A stretch of DNA of 64,000 nucleotides from Jiangella ureilytica (GTDB lineage: Bacteria; Actinomycetota; Actinomycetes; Jiangellales; Jiangellaceae): contig NZ_SMKL01000003.1 of NCBI RefSeq assembly GCF_004348545.1, positions 1-64,000 on the forward strand, written 5' to 3'. The position numbers and the translations under genes are program-made. The notes under the pieces were generated by a model. It had not been told where the DNA came from and made no database searches. It saw nothing but the letters and a program-made list of their open reading frames with translations. Positions 41,193 to 50,410 of this stretch are shown here, one piece after another; positions within the stretch are counted from its first letter, which is position 1, and each line of letters begins with the position of its first letter.

Positions 41193-43208
41193 ATGAGGCT
41201 GTCTCGACGATTTTCCGCCCCTGCTGCCCTGGCAGCCGTGTCCGCCGTCATCGGTGCTGGGCTGACCCTCGCGCTGGAGCCGGCCGACCCGCGGAGCGCC
41301 GGCCCGTCCCAGCCGTTCGGCGACGCCCCTGCCGTCATGGCGAGCGACAGCACCACCGCCGCCGGGGAGCCCGTCGCGGTCGAGGTGCCCAATGCCGGCT
41401 TCGAAGAGGTCGACGCGGACGGCTGGGCGGTCGGGTGGCGGCTGGACCCCGCGCGCGCCCAGACGGCCACGGTCGTCGAGGGCGATGCACACGGAGGCGA
41501 GCGCAGCCTGGAGGTCGTCGACCCGGCGGACACCGGCATCGCGATCTGGTCCAGCCCGATCGAGTCCGTCCGCGACGGCGAGTACGAGGCGTCGGCCTGG
41601 ATCCGCACGGCCTCCGGCGTGCCGGCCTGGCTCTACCTGGAGTTCTACGACGCGAACGGGCGGCGCGTCAGCGAGACCCACGCGACGCCAGAGCCGTCGG
41701 CGACGTGGCAGCTCGTCACGGTCGCGGGCACCGCACCGGCGACCGCCACCACGATCAAGCTGCTCATCTACGGCTCCAACAGCCCGGCGGGAACGAGCTA
41801 CGTCGACGACGTCGCGCTGCGCCTGCTGAACCCGCCCGCGCCGTACGACCCCGAGATCGGCCAGCGAACGCAGCTCTTCCACGACCTGGACAGAGTCGAC
41901 ACCATGACGCACGTCGGCAGGGTCGTCCACGAGGCCGAGATCAGCGGCGAGCCGATCCTCCGGCCCGACCGTCCGTGGGAGGCCAACAACGTCTACCTCT
42001 ACGGCAGTGTGCTCTTCGACGAGGACGACCAGCTCTACAAGATGTGGTACCACTCGTACAACTGGGACCTGGGCGAATACCTGAACATGTACGCCACGTC
42101 CCGCAACGGGCGCACCTGGGACAAGCCCGAGCTCGGCATCTACGAGTACGAGGGGTCGACGGCGAACAACATCGTCATCGGCGACAACATCCACAGCCCG
42201 TCCGTGCTGAAGGACCCGTTCGAAGACGACCCCGCCCGCCGGTACAAGATGATGGCGATGGACTACGCGCAGGGATACGTGGTCTACTTCTCCGCCGACG
42301 GCATCCATTGGACCGCCTGCGACTGCAACCCGGTGAGCACCGGCGCCGACGTCGCCAACGTCTTCCAGAACCCCGACACCGGCGAGTTCGGCGTCACGTG
42401 GAAGCAGCCGCCACTGCGGCCGGTCCCCGGCATCCGCGTCGCCTTCCTGTCCACCAGCGACGATTTCGAGACGTGGAGCGAGCCGCAGCTGGTGCTCGCG
42501 GCCGACGAGCGCGACCAGCTCATGGCAACGGCCGACGGTCACACCAACGCGCAGATCTACGGCTTCCCGGTCGCCGCGTACAAGGGCGGCTGGGTCGGCT
42601 TCCCGTGGATCTACAAGCCGGGTGGCGGCACGCCGGGCATGGCCGGCTCCGGGCCTGTCGACGTGCAGCTGGCGTTCAGCGACGATCTGCGCACCTGGAC
42701 CCGCGACGACCGCCGCTCCGTGATCCCGCGCGGCGTCCCCGGCTCGTGGGACGCCGGCATGATCTACACCGCCAGCTCGCTCGTCGATACGGGCAGAGAG
42801 CTTCGCCTGTACTACTCCGGGTGGGACGGCTTCCATGACGGGTCCCCGAACCGCGGGGCCGCGATCGGCATGGCGACCTGGCGTGTCGACGGCTTCGCCT
42901 CGCTGGCCAACGGCGGCGACCAGCCCGGCGTCGTCACGACCGAGCCGCTCGTGTTCGACGGCACCGCGCTCAGTGTCAACGCCGCCTTGGCACCCGGGGG
43001 CACCCTGCGGGTGGAGATCCTCGACGCCGACGGCGAGCCCATCCCCGGGTTCACGTTGACGGAGAGCCGCAAGGTCATGGGCGACCGGACCGACCACCGC
43101 ATCCGCTGGGCCGGCGCCCACGACCTGAGCACGCTGACCGGGACGACTGTCCGGGTGCGCTTCCACCTCGACGACGGCAACCTGTACTCCTACCGGTTCC
43201 ACGACTAG
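41193..43208 (+). CDS. Secreted GH43/GH32-type five-bladed propeller glycosidase-like protein
   Basis: 671 aa with an N-terminal signal/anchor (RRFSAPAALAAVSAVIGAGLTLAL). Residues about 60-215 form a CBM4/9-like sandwich (NAGFEEVDADGWAVGWRLD ... TSYVDDVALRLL). Residues about 250-560 are a beta-propeller with repeated 'SxDGxxW' and 'DDLRTWTRDD' turns, like GH43, GH32 or GH68-clan enzymes. A C-terminal beta domain follows. It is an extracellular enzyme on plant or microbial polysaccharide; catalytic residues cannot be assigned with certainty. It is transcribed divergently from, and probably co-regulated with, the sialidase. Confidence 0.75.
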   Translation: MRLSRRFSAPAALAAVSAVIGAGLTLALEPADPRSAGPSQPFGDAPAVMASDSTTAAGEPVAVEVPNAGFEEVDADGWAVGWRLDPARAQTATVVEGDAHGGERSLEVVDPADTGIAIWSSPIESVRDGEYEASAWIRTASGVPAWLYLEFYDANGRRVSETHATPEPSATWQLVTVAGTAPATATTIKLLIYGSNSPAGTSYVDDVALRLLNPPAPYDPEIGQRTQLFHDLDRVDTMTHVGRVVHEAEISGEPILRPDRPWEANNVYLYGSVLFDEDDQLYKMWYHSYNWDLGEYLNMYATSRNGRTWDKPELGIYEYEGSTANNIVIGDNIHSPSVLKDPFEDDPARRYKMMAMDYAQGYVVYFSADGIHWTACDCNPVSTGADVANVFQNPDTGEFGVTWKQPPLRPVPGIRVAFLSTSDDFETWSEPQLVLAADERDQLMATADGHTNAQIYGFPVAAYKGGWVGFPWIYKPGGGTPGMAGSGPVDVQLAFSDDLRTWTRDDRRSVIPRGVPGSWDAGMIYTASSLVDTGRELRLYYSGWDGFHDGSPNRGAAIGMATWRVDGFASLANGGDQPGVVTTEPLVFDGTALSVNAALAPGGTLRVEILDADGEPIPGFTLTESRKVMGDRTDHRIRWAGAHDLSTLTGTTVRVRFHLDDGNLYSYRFHD

Positions 43209-43632
43209 CCGGCCGCCGCGACCGTCGCCCGGGTCCCGACGATCGTCGCTCGCAGGATGCGGGATCGTCGGGCGAACCGCGTCGATGGTCGCCGGCGGCG
43301 GCGCAACCCGAGGTCGTCCACGACGACGTGCCCGCGGTGATCGACGGAGGGCACTCGCCGCTTTCCGCAGAGGCGGCGAGCCTCCGTCGATCCGAGGCAC
43401 GCGCAGCGACCGCGACGCAGCGACGTTCCGCCCGTGCGGGGAATCGGCCCGGCCTCGCGCAGCGTCTGACTCCACGAAGGCGGCCGCCAGCACCACGGCG
43501 ATCCCGCGATATGTGGCGACGGCCATACGGCCACACTGCCGGCCGCGCGGTGAACCTGTGAGCTTGTGGTGAGCGGCCATGCGGTCCTCCTGGATGAGGA
43601 GGTCGAACATGACCGCTGACCAGCGGATCGGG
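43209..43632. other. 424-bp region without a convincing gene
   Basis: Open frames here are out of register with any recognisable domain. One notable item is GAGGAGG (43596-43602) six bases before ATG 43609, which opens a frame of only ten codons (MTADQRIGWS) ending inside the antisense tRNA gene. A mirrored GGAGG-ATG start faces the other way (start at 43580). The region may hold remnants of genes disrupted next to the tRNA. No integrase or attachment repeat is visible. Confidence 0.4.
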
Positions 43633-43705
43633 TGGAGCTGAGGGGACTCGAACCCCTGACCCCCTCCATGCCATGGAGGTGCGCTACCAGCTGCGCCACA
43701 GCCCC
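43633..43705 (-). tRNA. tRNA-Ala (anticodon GGC)
   Basis: The 73-nt cloverleaf on the minus strand starts GGGGCTG and ends CAGCTCC-A, giving a 7-bp acceptor stem with one G-U pair. The anticodon stem is CCTCC/GGAGG with loop ATGGCAT, so the anticodon is GGC (Ala). The T-arm GGGGTTCGAGTCCCC is perfect. The CCA end is only partly encoded (ACC). Confidence 0.95.
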
Positions 43706-43817
43706 GTGCCGAACGGCTTCGTAAGCTTAGCCGACGGCGGGGTGAACCTCATAATCGGACCACCCGCGATGCCCGGCCCCGAAAAGCAGGCCGAACGACC
43801 TCGCAGAGGCTATCAGG

Positions 43818-44453
43818 TCACCCCTCTTCGATCACCACCGGAGTGGGCAGTGTGCCGGCGTTGTGCTCGACCAGGATCCAGCCGTCGTCGCCCTCGCGGA
43901 GCATGGACCACGAGCAGTTGGAGAGCCCGCCCACGTTGGTGAAGCGGTGCAGCGGCAGGCCGATGAGCGCGGCGATACCCAGCCGCGACGAGCCGCCGTG
44001 GGAGGTGAGGACGGCGAGGCCGTCCTCGGGCAGCCGGGCCGCGGCGTCGGTGACGGCGGCGAACATGCGTTCGGCCACCTCCTGCCGGGTCTCGCCGCCG
44101 CCGACGCGCAACAACGGGTCGCCGCCGCGCCAGGCCTTGAACTCGTCGGGCCAGCGGGAGGCGATCTCGGGCGTCGTGCAGCCCTGCCACTCGCCGGCGA
44201 AGGTCTCGCGCAGCCGCGCGTCGAGGTCGACGTCGAGACCCAGGATCCCGGCCAGCGGCGCGCAGGTGTCCTGGGCCCGCTGCAGGTCCGAGGAGACCAG
44301 CAGGTTCGGCGCCAGCGCCGCGAGCCGCGACGCGGCCTCCTGCGCCTGCTCGCGGCCGAGGTCGTCGAGGGCCACGTCGGTCTGGCCCTGGAACCGCCCG
44401 GACGCGTTCCACTCGGTGCGGCCGTGCCGCCACAGCACGATGCGACGGCTCAC
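43818..44453 (-). CDS. Histidine phosphatase (phosphoglycerate mutase-like)
   Basis: 211 aa, GTG start overlapping the rsfS stop by 4 nt. The catalytic motif RHGRTEWN begins at residue 9, and the second His lies in TSHGGSSRL. The role is probably a broad phosphatase; actinobacterial orthologues next to rsfS/nadD are usually annotated as phosphoglycerate mutase family. Last gene of the obg-to-rsfS cluster. Confidence 0.88.
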   Translation of the reverse strand: MSRRIVLWRHGRTEWNASGRFQGQTDVALDDLGREQAQEAASRLAALAPNLLVSSDLQRAQDTCAPLAGILGLDVDLDARLRETFAGEWQGCTTPEIASRWPDEFKAWRGGDPLLRVGGGETRQEVAERMFAAVTDAAARLPEDGLAVLTSHGGSSRLGIAALIGLPLHRFTNVGGLSNCSWSMLREGDDGWILVEHNAGTLPTPVVIEEG

Positions 44454-44848
44454 TCCTCGTCTCCGGAGCGCGGGCCCCGTCCGGCGTTCACCTCGGCCGG
44501 CAGCTCGATGGTCGGACAGTCCTTCCACAGCCGCTCGAGCGCGTAGAAGACGCGCTCCTCGGCGTGCTGGACGTGGACGACGATCTCGACGTAGTCGAGC
44601 AGCACCCAGCGGCCCTCGCGCTCGCCCTCGCGACTGACGGGGCGGGCCTGGAGCCCGCGCAGGCGCTCTTCCACGGCGTCGACGACGGACCGGACCTGCC
44701 GGTCGTTGGACGCCGAGCAGACCAGGAACACGTCGGTGATGGCCATGCGCTCGGACACGTCGAAGGCGACGATGTCATCGGCCAGCTTGTCGGAGGCCGC
44801 CTCCGCGGCGGCGACCGCGAGCTGGATCGCACGTTCGGTTGCGGACAA
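44450..44848 (-). CDS. rsfS: Ribosome silencing factor RsfS
   Basis: 132 aa. RsfS binds ribosomal protein L14 and blocks subunit joining when nutrients are short. Family blocks ASDKLADDIVAFDVSERMAITDVFLVCSASNDRQVRSVVDAVEE (in part) and GRWVLLDYVEIVVHVQHAEERVFYALERLW are intact. Synteny with nadD upstream is standard. Confidence 0.96.
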   Translation of the reverse strand: MSATERAIQLAVAAAEAASDKLADDIVAFDVSERMAITDVFLVCSASNDRQVRSVVDAVEERLRGLQARPVSREGEREGRWVLLDYVEIVVHVQHAEERVFYALERLWKDCPTIELPAEVNAGRGPRSGDEE

Positions 44849-44903
44849 GCGGCGTTCCTCTCTTCCTGTTCGGGCGACCGGCTGGTGGCCGGTCTCCAGC
44901 GTC

Positions 44904-45509
44904 TCATGCCTCGACGTAGAGGCCGCGTTTGTTGATGTACTGGACGATGCCGTCGGGGACGAGGTACCAGATGGGCTCGCCGCCGACGACGCGGTGCCGG
45001 CACTCGCTCGACGAGATGGCCAGCGCCGGCACCTCGACCAGCGTCACCTTGCCTTCCGGCAGGCCGACGGCGGTGAGGTCGTGCCCCGGCCGGGTACAGC
45101 CGACGAAGTGCGCCAGCTCGAACAGCTCGTCGTGGTCGCGCCAGGACAGGATCTGCCCCAGCGCGTCGGCACCGGTGATGAAGAACAGCTCCGTGTCCTC
45201 GCCGTAGTGCGCGCGCAGGTCGCGGAGGGTGTCGACGGTGTACGTGGGGCCGCCGCGGTCGATGTCGACCCGGCTGACCGAGAACACCGGGTTCGACGCC
45301 GTGGCGATGACGGTCATGAGGTAGCGGTCCTCGGCCGGCGTGACCTCGCGGTCGGTCTTCTGCCAGGGCTCACCCGTGGGCACGAAGACGACCTCGTCGA
45401 GGTGGAACCAGTGCTGCACCTCGCTGGCCGCGACCAGGTGCCCGTGGTGGATGGGATCGAACGTCCCGCCCATGACCCCGAGCCGCTTCGGCTTGCTCAC
45501 CGACGACAC
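44904..45509 (-). CDS. nadD: Nicotinate-nucleotide adenylyltransferase
   Basis: 201 aa. It converts nicotinate mononucleotide and ATP to deamido-NAD in NAD synthesis. The nucleotidyl-transferase motif [11 protein letters not shown] occurs near residue 14 and the second motif appears as ISSSECR (usually ISSTxIR). It sits between rsfS and the small membrane protein, a conserved actinobacterial order. Confidence 0.95.
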   Translation of the reverse strand: MSSVSKPKRLGVMGGTFDPIHHGHLVAASEVQHWFHLDEVVFVPTGEPWQKTDREVTPAEDRYLMTVIATASNPVFSVSRVDIDRGGPTYTVDTLRDLRAHYGEDTELFFITGADALGQILSWRDHDELFELAHFVGCTRPGHDLTAVGLPEGKVTLVEVPALAISSSECRHRVVGGEPIWYLVPDGIVQYINKRGLYVEA

Positions 45510-45528
45510 CGTCGTGCCCGTCCCCTGT

Positions 45529-45675
45529 TCAGGCGTGCGGACGCCCCTTGCCGAAGCTCATGACGACGAGCAGCAGCACGACGAGAATGCCGAACGCGGA
45601 GAGGCCCCAGCCCCAGGCGGGGAATCCTTCCGACGAGGAGTGCGCCTCCTCGGCCAACAGCACGACGGTGTCCAT
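45529..45675 (-). CDS. Conserved 48-aa single-pass membrane protein
   Basis: 48 aa. Translation of the 183-bp gap between nadD and proA gives an acidic N terminus with a Ser run ([17 protein letters not shown]), a Trp-rich FPAWGWG segment, one transmembrane helix ([13 protein letters not shown]) and a basic end [10 protein letters not shown] protein of this shape is commonly found at this position between proA and nadD in actinobacteria. Function is unknown. Confidence 0.75.
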   Translation of the reverse strand: MDTVVLLAEEAHSSSEGFPAWGWGLSAFGILVVLLLVVMSFGKGRPHA

Positions 45676-45692
45676 GGTGGGACAGCCTATCG

Positions 45693-46943
45693 TCAGCCGC
45701 GCACGTGCCCGTCACCGGTGACGACGTACGTCGTGGTGGTGAGCTCGGGCAGGCCCATGGGGCCCCTGGCGTGCAGCTTCTGCGTGGAGATGCCGATCTC
45801 GGCGCCGAAGCCGAGCTGCTCGCCGTCGGTGAACCGGGTGGAGGCGTTGACCATGACGGCGGCGGAGTCGGTGGTGGCCGCGAACCGCCGCGACGCCGCC
45901 AGCGACCGCGTGACGATGGCCTCGGTGTGCCCGCTCCCCCAGCGCCGGATGTGCGCGACGGCGTCGTCGAGGGTGTCGACGACGGCGGCGGCGAGGTCGA
46001 GCGAGAGGTACTCGGCGGACCAGTCGTCGTCGGTGGCCGGCACGACGGCGTCGTCGTAGCCCCGGACGCGCTGGTCGCCGTGGACGGTGACGCCGGCCTC
46101 GCGCAACGCGGCCAGCGCGGCCGGCAGGAACTCGTCGGCGACGTCGGCGTGCACCAGCAGCGTCTCGGCGGCGTTGCACACGCTGGGCCGCTGCGTCTTG
46201 GCGTTGAGCAGGATCTGCACCGCCATGGCGACGTCGGCGTCGGCGTCGACGTACACGTGGCAGTTGCCGACGCCGGTCTCGATGACGGGGACGGTGGACT
46301 CCTCGACCACGCTGCGGATCAGCCCGGCCCCGCCGCGCGGGATGAGGACGTCGACCAGGCCGCGGGCACGCATGAGCTCCTTCGCCTGATCGTGCCCGCC
46401 CTGGACCAGCTGGACGGAGTCGCCCGGCAGCCCGGCCGCGGCGACCGCCGCGGCGAGCACGCCGACGATGGCCTCGTTGGACGCGGCCGCGCTGGACGAG
46501 CCCTTGAGCAGGACGGCGTTGCCGCTCTTCAGCGCCAGCCCGGCGGCGTCGGCCGTGACGTTGGGGCGGGCCTCGTAGATGATGCCGACGACGCCCAGCG
46601 GCACCCGGCGCTGCGTGACCTGCAGGCCGTTGGGGAGCGTGTAGCCGCGGACGACCTCGCCGACGGGGTCGGGCAGGCCGGCGACCTGGCGCAGGCCGCT
46701 CGCCATGCCGGCGATGCGCGGCTCGTCGAGGCGCAGGCGGTCGATCATGGCCTCGGCGGTGCCGTTCTCGCGTGCCCGTTCGACGTCGGCGGCGTTGCGG
46801 TCGATGATCGCCGGGGCGTTCGCGACCAGCGCGTCGGCCATGGCGTGCAGCGCGGCGTCCTTCTCGGCCCGGGTGCGGACGGCGAGATCGGCGGCGGCCG
46901 CGCGGGCCCGGCGGCCGAGATCGGCGACGGAGGTGGTGGTCAC
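45693..46943 (-). CDS. proA: Glutamate-5-semialdehyde dehydrogenase (gamma-glutamyl phosphate reductase)
   Basis: 416 aa. It catalyses the second step of proline synthesis. The catalytic Cys lies in [13 protein letters not shown], and the NADPH region [26 protein letters not shown] is intact. It follows proB by 47 bp on the same strand. Confidence 0.97.
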   Translation of the reverse strand: MTTTSVADLGRRARAAAADLAVRTRAEKDAALHAMADALVANAPAIIDRNAADVERARENGTAEAMIDRLRLDEPRIAGMASGLRQVAGLPDPVGEVVRGYTLPNGLQVTQRRVPLGVVGIIYEARPNVTADAAGLALKSGNAVLLKGSSSAAASNEAIVGVLAAAVAAAGLPGDSVQLVQGGHDQAKELMRARGLVDVLIPRGGAGLIRSVVEESTVPVIETGVGNCHVYVDADADVAMAVQILLNAKTQRPSVCNAAETLLVHADVADEFLPAALAALREAGVTVHGDQRVRGYDDAVVPATDDDWSAEYLSLDLAAAVVDTLDDAVAHIRRWGSGHTEAIVTRSLAASRRFAATTDSAAVMVNASTRFTDGEQLGFGAEIGISTQKLHARGPMGLPELTTTTYVVTGDGHVRG

Positions 46944-46990
46944 CCGCCCATTCTAGGCGCCGGTGAGAGCCGCCCTCGCGGCGTACGCCG

Positions 46991-48154
46991 TCAGACGCTC
47001 GGCCGGCTCGCGCGGCCGAGCAGCACGAGGTCGTCGCGGTGGACCACCTCGCGCTCGTACTCCGGCCCCAGCTCGCGGGCCAGCTCCTTCGTCGACCGGC
47101 CGAGCAGCGCCGGCAGCTCGGCGGCGTCGTAGTTGACCACGCCGCGGGCGACGGTCCGCCCGGACTCGTCGAGGAGGTCGACGGGGTCGCCTGCGGTGAA
47201 CGTGCCGGTGACGGCCGTGATGCCGGCCGGCAGCAGCGATGCGCCGCGCTCGACGACGGCCCGTACGGCGCCCGCGTCGAGCGTGAGCGCACCCCGCCCG
47301 TCGGTGGCGTGCTCGAGCCACAGCAGCCGGGTGGAGCGGCGCCCGGCCCGGCGGTGGAACCAGGTGCCGACGGTGTCGCCGGCCAGCACCGCCGACACCT
47401 CGGGCGCCGACGCCAGCACGACGTCGATGCCGGAGCCGGTCGCGATGGAGGCCGCCTCGACCTTCGTCACCATGCCGCCGCTGCCCAGCCCCGAGCGGCC
47501 GGCGGAACCGATGTCGATGCCGTCGAGGTCGGCCAGGCTGTGCACGTCGGTGAGCCGCGTGGCGCCGGGCTTGTGCGGGTTGCCGTCGTACAGGCCGTCG
47601 ACGTCGCTGAGCAGCACCAGCAGGTCGGCGTGGACCAGCTGCGCGACCAGCGCGGCCAGCCGGTCGTTGTCGCCGAAGCGGATCTCGTGAGTGGCGACGG
47701 TGTCGTTCTCGTTCACGATCGGCACGACGCCGAGCTGCAGCAGCTGGTGCAGCGTCCGGTAGGCGTTGCGGTAGTGCGAGCGGCGGGTGACGTCGTCGAC
47801 CGTCAGCAGCACCTGGCCCACCTGGAGCCCGTGGCCGGTGAACGCCGACGTGTAACGGGCCATGAGCAGGCCCTGGCCGACACTGGCGGCCGCCTGCTGC
47901 CGGGCGAGGTCGCGCGGCCGCGTGGCCATGCCCAGCGGCGCCAGGCCGGCCGCGATGGCGCCGGACGACACCAGCACCACCTCGCGACCGGACGCCCGGG
48001 CCTTCGCCAGCGCGTCGACCAGCGTGGCGACCCGGACGTCGTCGAGGCCGCCGTGCGCGGTGGTGAGCGACGACGACCCGATCTTGACGACTACACGGGG
48101 CGCGGCGGCGACCGCCCCCCGGCCGTCCGCGCCCGCTCCCGCGCCGCCGGTCAT
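46991..48154 (-). CDS. proB: Glutamate 5-kinase
   Basis: 387 aa. First step of proline synthesis, feedback-inhibited in most bacteria. N-terminal amino-acid kinase domain ([45 protein letters not shown]) plus a C-terminal PUA domain (about 290-375). The ATG overlaps the obg stop (ATGA). Ten extra Gly/Ala-rich N-terminal residues precede the fold. Confidence 0.97.
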   Translation of the reverse strand: MTGGAGAGADGRGAVAAAPRVVVKIGSSSLTTAHGGLDDVRVATLVDALAKARASGREVVLVSSGAIAAGLAPLGMATRPRDLARQQAAASVGQGLLMARYTSAFTGHGLQVGQVLLTVDDVTRRSHYRNAYRTLHQLLQLGVVPIVNENDTVATHEIRFGDNDRLAALVAQLVHADLLVLLSDVDGLYDGNPHKPGATRLTDVHSLADLDGIDIGSAGRSGLGSGGMVTKVEAASIATGSGIDVVLASAPEVSAVLAGDTVGTWFHRRAGRRSTRLLWLEHATDGRGALTLDAGAVRAVVERGASLLPAGITAVTGTFTAGDPVDLLDESGRTVARGVVNYDAAELPALLGRSTKELARELGPEYEREVVHRDDLVLLGRASRPSV

Positions 48155-49500
48155 GACAGCCGGGAGTCGGTCCCGCGGGGGCCGAGGTGCTCGCCACCGG
48201 CGTCGACCGCGGGCTCCCAGTCGAACACGACCGCGTCCTCGCCGCCGATGACCACCTCGTCGCCGGCCCGGGCACCGGCCTTGAGCAGCGCCTCCTCGAC
48301 GCCGAGGCGAGCCAGCCGGTCGGCGAGATAGCCGACCGCCTCGTCGTTGGTGAAGTCGGTCTGGCGGATCCAGCGCTCGGGCTTGACGCCGCGGATGCGA
48401 TAGCGCTCGCCCTCGTCGGTGACGGTGAACCCGGAGTCGTCGACGGCGGCCGGCCGCAGTACCAGGCGGGTCGGCTCCGGCGGCGGCGCCGCGGCCCGTG
48501 CGGCGGCGACCAGCGAGCCCATGGCGTACGTCAGCTCGCGCAGGCCCTCGTGGGTGGCGGCCGACACCGGGAAGACCTCCCAGCCGCGCGCCTCGACGTC
48601 GGCGCGGACCAGGTCGGCCAGCTCGCGCGCCTCGGGCACGTCGATCTTGTTCAGCGCGACCATGCGCGGCCGCTTGTCGAGGCCGCCGTACTTCTCCAGC
48701 TCCGACTCGATGAGGTCGATGTCGGTGAGGGGGTCGCGGCCCGGCTCCATGGTCGCGAGGTCGACCACGTGCAGCAGCGCCTTGCACCGCTCGACGTGGC
48801 GGAGGAACGCGTGCCCCAGGCCACGGCCCTCGCTGGCGCCCTCGATGAGCCCGGGGACGTCGGCGACGGTGTAGCGGACGTCGCCGGCCTCGACGACGCC
48901 GAGGTTGGGCACCAGCGTGGTGAACGGGTAGTCGGCGATCTTCGGCCGCGCGGCCGAGATGGCGGCGATGAGGCTGGACTTGCCGGCGCTCGGGAAGCCC
49001 ACCAGCCCGATGTCGGCGACGCTCTTCAGCTCGAGCACGACGTCCTTGGTCTCGCCCGGCTCGCCGAGCAGCGCGAAGCCCGGGGCCCTGCGGCGCTTGC
49101 TGGCCAGCGCCGCGTTGCCCAGCCCGCCGTGCCCACCCTGGGCGACGACGTAGCGGGTGCCGGCGCCGACGAGGTCGACCAGCACCTCGCCGTCGCGCGT
49201 GCTCACGACGGTGCCGTCGGGCACCTTCAGCTCGATGTCCTCGCCGTTGGCGCCGTCGCGGTTGCTGCCCTCGCCCTGCGCGCCGCTCTTGGCCTTGCGG
49301 TGCGGCGAGCGGTGGTACTCGAGCAGCGTGGTGGTGTTGGGGTCGACGACGAGGACGATGTCGCCGCCGCGCCCGCCGTCGCCGCCGTCGGGACCGCCGA
49401 GCGGCTTGAACTTCTCGCGGTGGACCGACACACAGCCGTGTCCGCCGTCACCCGCTGCCAGGTGCAGCACGACGCGGTCCACGAACGACGGAATGGCCAT
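48151..49500 (-). CDS. obgE: GTPase Obg/CgtA
   Basis: 449 aa. Essential GTPase in 50S assembly and stress signalling. The Gly-rich Obg fold covers residues 1-160, the G domain from GFPSAGKSS (near 167) with DVPGLIEGA and NKID, and a C-terminal OCT domain (about 345-425). The start gives [20 protein letters not shown], matching the family. Confidence 0.97.
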   Translation of the reverse strand: MAIPSFVDRVVLHLAAGDGGHGCVSVHREKFKPLGGPDGGDGGRGGDIVLVVDPNTTTLLEYHRSPHRKAKSGAQGEGSNRDGANGEDIELKVPDGTVVSTRDGEVLVDLVGAGTRYVVAQGGHGGLGNAALASKRRRAPGFALLGEPGETKDVVLELKSVADIGLVGFPSAGKSSLIAAISAARPKIADYPFTTLVPNLGVVEAGDVRYTVADVPGLIEGASEGRGLGHAFLRHVERCKALLHVVDLATMEPGRDPLTDIDLIESELEKYGGLDKRPRMVALNKIDVPEARELADLVRADVEARGWEVFPVSAATHEGLRELTYAMGSLVAAARAAAPPPEPTRLVLRPAAVDDSGFTVTDEGERYRIRGVKPERWIRQTDFTNDEAVGYLADRLARLGVEEALLKAGARAGDEVVIGGEDAVVFDWEPAVDAGGEHLGPRGTDSRLS

Positions 49501-49572
49501 GATCTTCTCTGTGTCCTCAGCTTCGCACGCAGGTCTCGGGCCGGTTCGGCACCGGAGTGGATCCACGAAAAT

Positions 49573-49605
49573 GGGGCGGGCCGGTCGACATGACCGGCCC
49601 GCCCC
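49573..49605 (-). terminator. Rho-independent-type terminator after rpmA
   Basis: A perfect 14-bp stem (49573-49586 with 49592-49605, GGGGCGGGCCGGTC) with a 5-nt loop is followed on the minus strand by ATTTTC. It separates rplU-rpmA transcription from obg, which therefore needs read-through or its own promoter in the 72 bp before it. Confidence 0.75.
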
Positions 49606-49640
49606 GATGATTCAGGTGTGTTGCTCGCGTGGAGCGGGGG

Positions 49641-49901
49641 TCACTCCCCCGCCGGCACGACGATGTTGACGACCTTGCGGCCACGCTTGACGCCGAACTC
49701 GACGGCGCCGGCAGACGTGGCGAACAGGGTGTCGTCCTTGCCGCGGCCGACGTTGGCGCCCGGGTGGAAGTGGGTGCCGCGCTGCCGGACGATGATCTCG
49801 CCCGCGTTGACCAGCTGGCCGCCGAAACGCTTCACACCGAGCCGCTGAGCGTTGGAGTCGCGTCCGTTCTTGCTGGACGAGGCGCCCTTCTTGTGAGCCA
49901 T
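49641..49901 (-). CDS. rpmA: 50S ribosomal protein L27
   Basis: 86 aa. The N terminus [28 protein letters not shown] is the mature-type L27 sequence reaching the peptidyl-transferase centre, with no cleavable Firmicutes-type extension. It follows rplU by 14 bp. Confidence 0.98.
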   Translation of the reverse strand: MAHKKGASSSKNGRDSNAQRLGVKRFGGQLVNAGEIIVRQRGTHFHPGANVGRGKDDTLFATSAGAVEFGVKRGRKVVNIVVPAGE

Positions 49902-49915
49902 CTCGAGATACCTGC

Positions 49916-50233
49916 CTACTTCTTCGTCTCGATGCCGGTGACCTTGACCTGGGTGTACTTCTGACGGTGCCCCTGGCGCCGCCGGTACCCGGTCTTGTTC
50001 TTGTACCGGAGGATGTGGATCTTCGGGCCCTTGGCGGCACCGACGATCTCGGCCGTGACAGACACGCCGGCCAGCTTCGTGGCGTCGGTGGTCACGGTCT
50101 CGCCGTCGACGAGCAGGACCGCCGGCAGCGTGACGGTGGCGCCGACCTCGGCGTTGTCGAGCCGGTCGACGTCGATGACGTCTCCGACGGAGACCTTTCG
50201 CTGGTTACCGCCGCTGCGGACGATCGCGTACAC
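49916..50233 (-). CDS. rplU: 50S ribosomal protein L21
   Basis: 105 aa ([18 protein letters not shown] ... [17 protein letters not shown]). It binds 23S rRNA. First gene of the rplU-rpmA operon, with its own promoter upstream. Confidence 0.98.
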   Translation of the reverse strand: MYAIVRSGGNQRKVSVGDVIDVDRLDNAEVGATVTLPAVLLVDGETVTTDATKLAGVSVTAEIVGAAKGPKIHILRYKNKTGYRRRQGHRQKYTQVKVTGIETKK

Positions 50234-50326
50234 CGCGGACTCACTCTCTCACTCGGGCTTCGGGCGCGCATGCCGACGCTCGTGGAGCGGGCACGCGGGT
50301 ATGGGCGCGAAGAGCGCCGACGCCCT

Positions 50327-50356
50327 AGGATACGGAATTGGTCAGGGTCGGGTCAA
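50327..50356 (-). promoter_or_regulatory. rplU: Promoter of rplU-rpmA
   Basis: On the minus strand TTGACC (50351-50356) and TATCCT (50327-50332) are separated by 18 bp, a good vegetative sigma-70-type promoter. It lies in the 177-bp gap between rne/rng and rplU, giving an mRNA leader of about 85 nt. Confidence 0.6.
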
Positions 50357-50410
50357 ACTCGAGCAGCGTGTCCAGTCGGGTCATGCACATGACACGGTCG
50401 TGCACGGTCC

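Noticed and set aside
41154-43610. Minus-strand open frame of 818 codons opposite the GH43-like gene
   Set aside because: Arginine/valine-rich and without recognisable folds; its start region (GGAGG-ATG near 43580) is noted but the bulk is a shadow.
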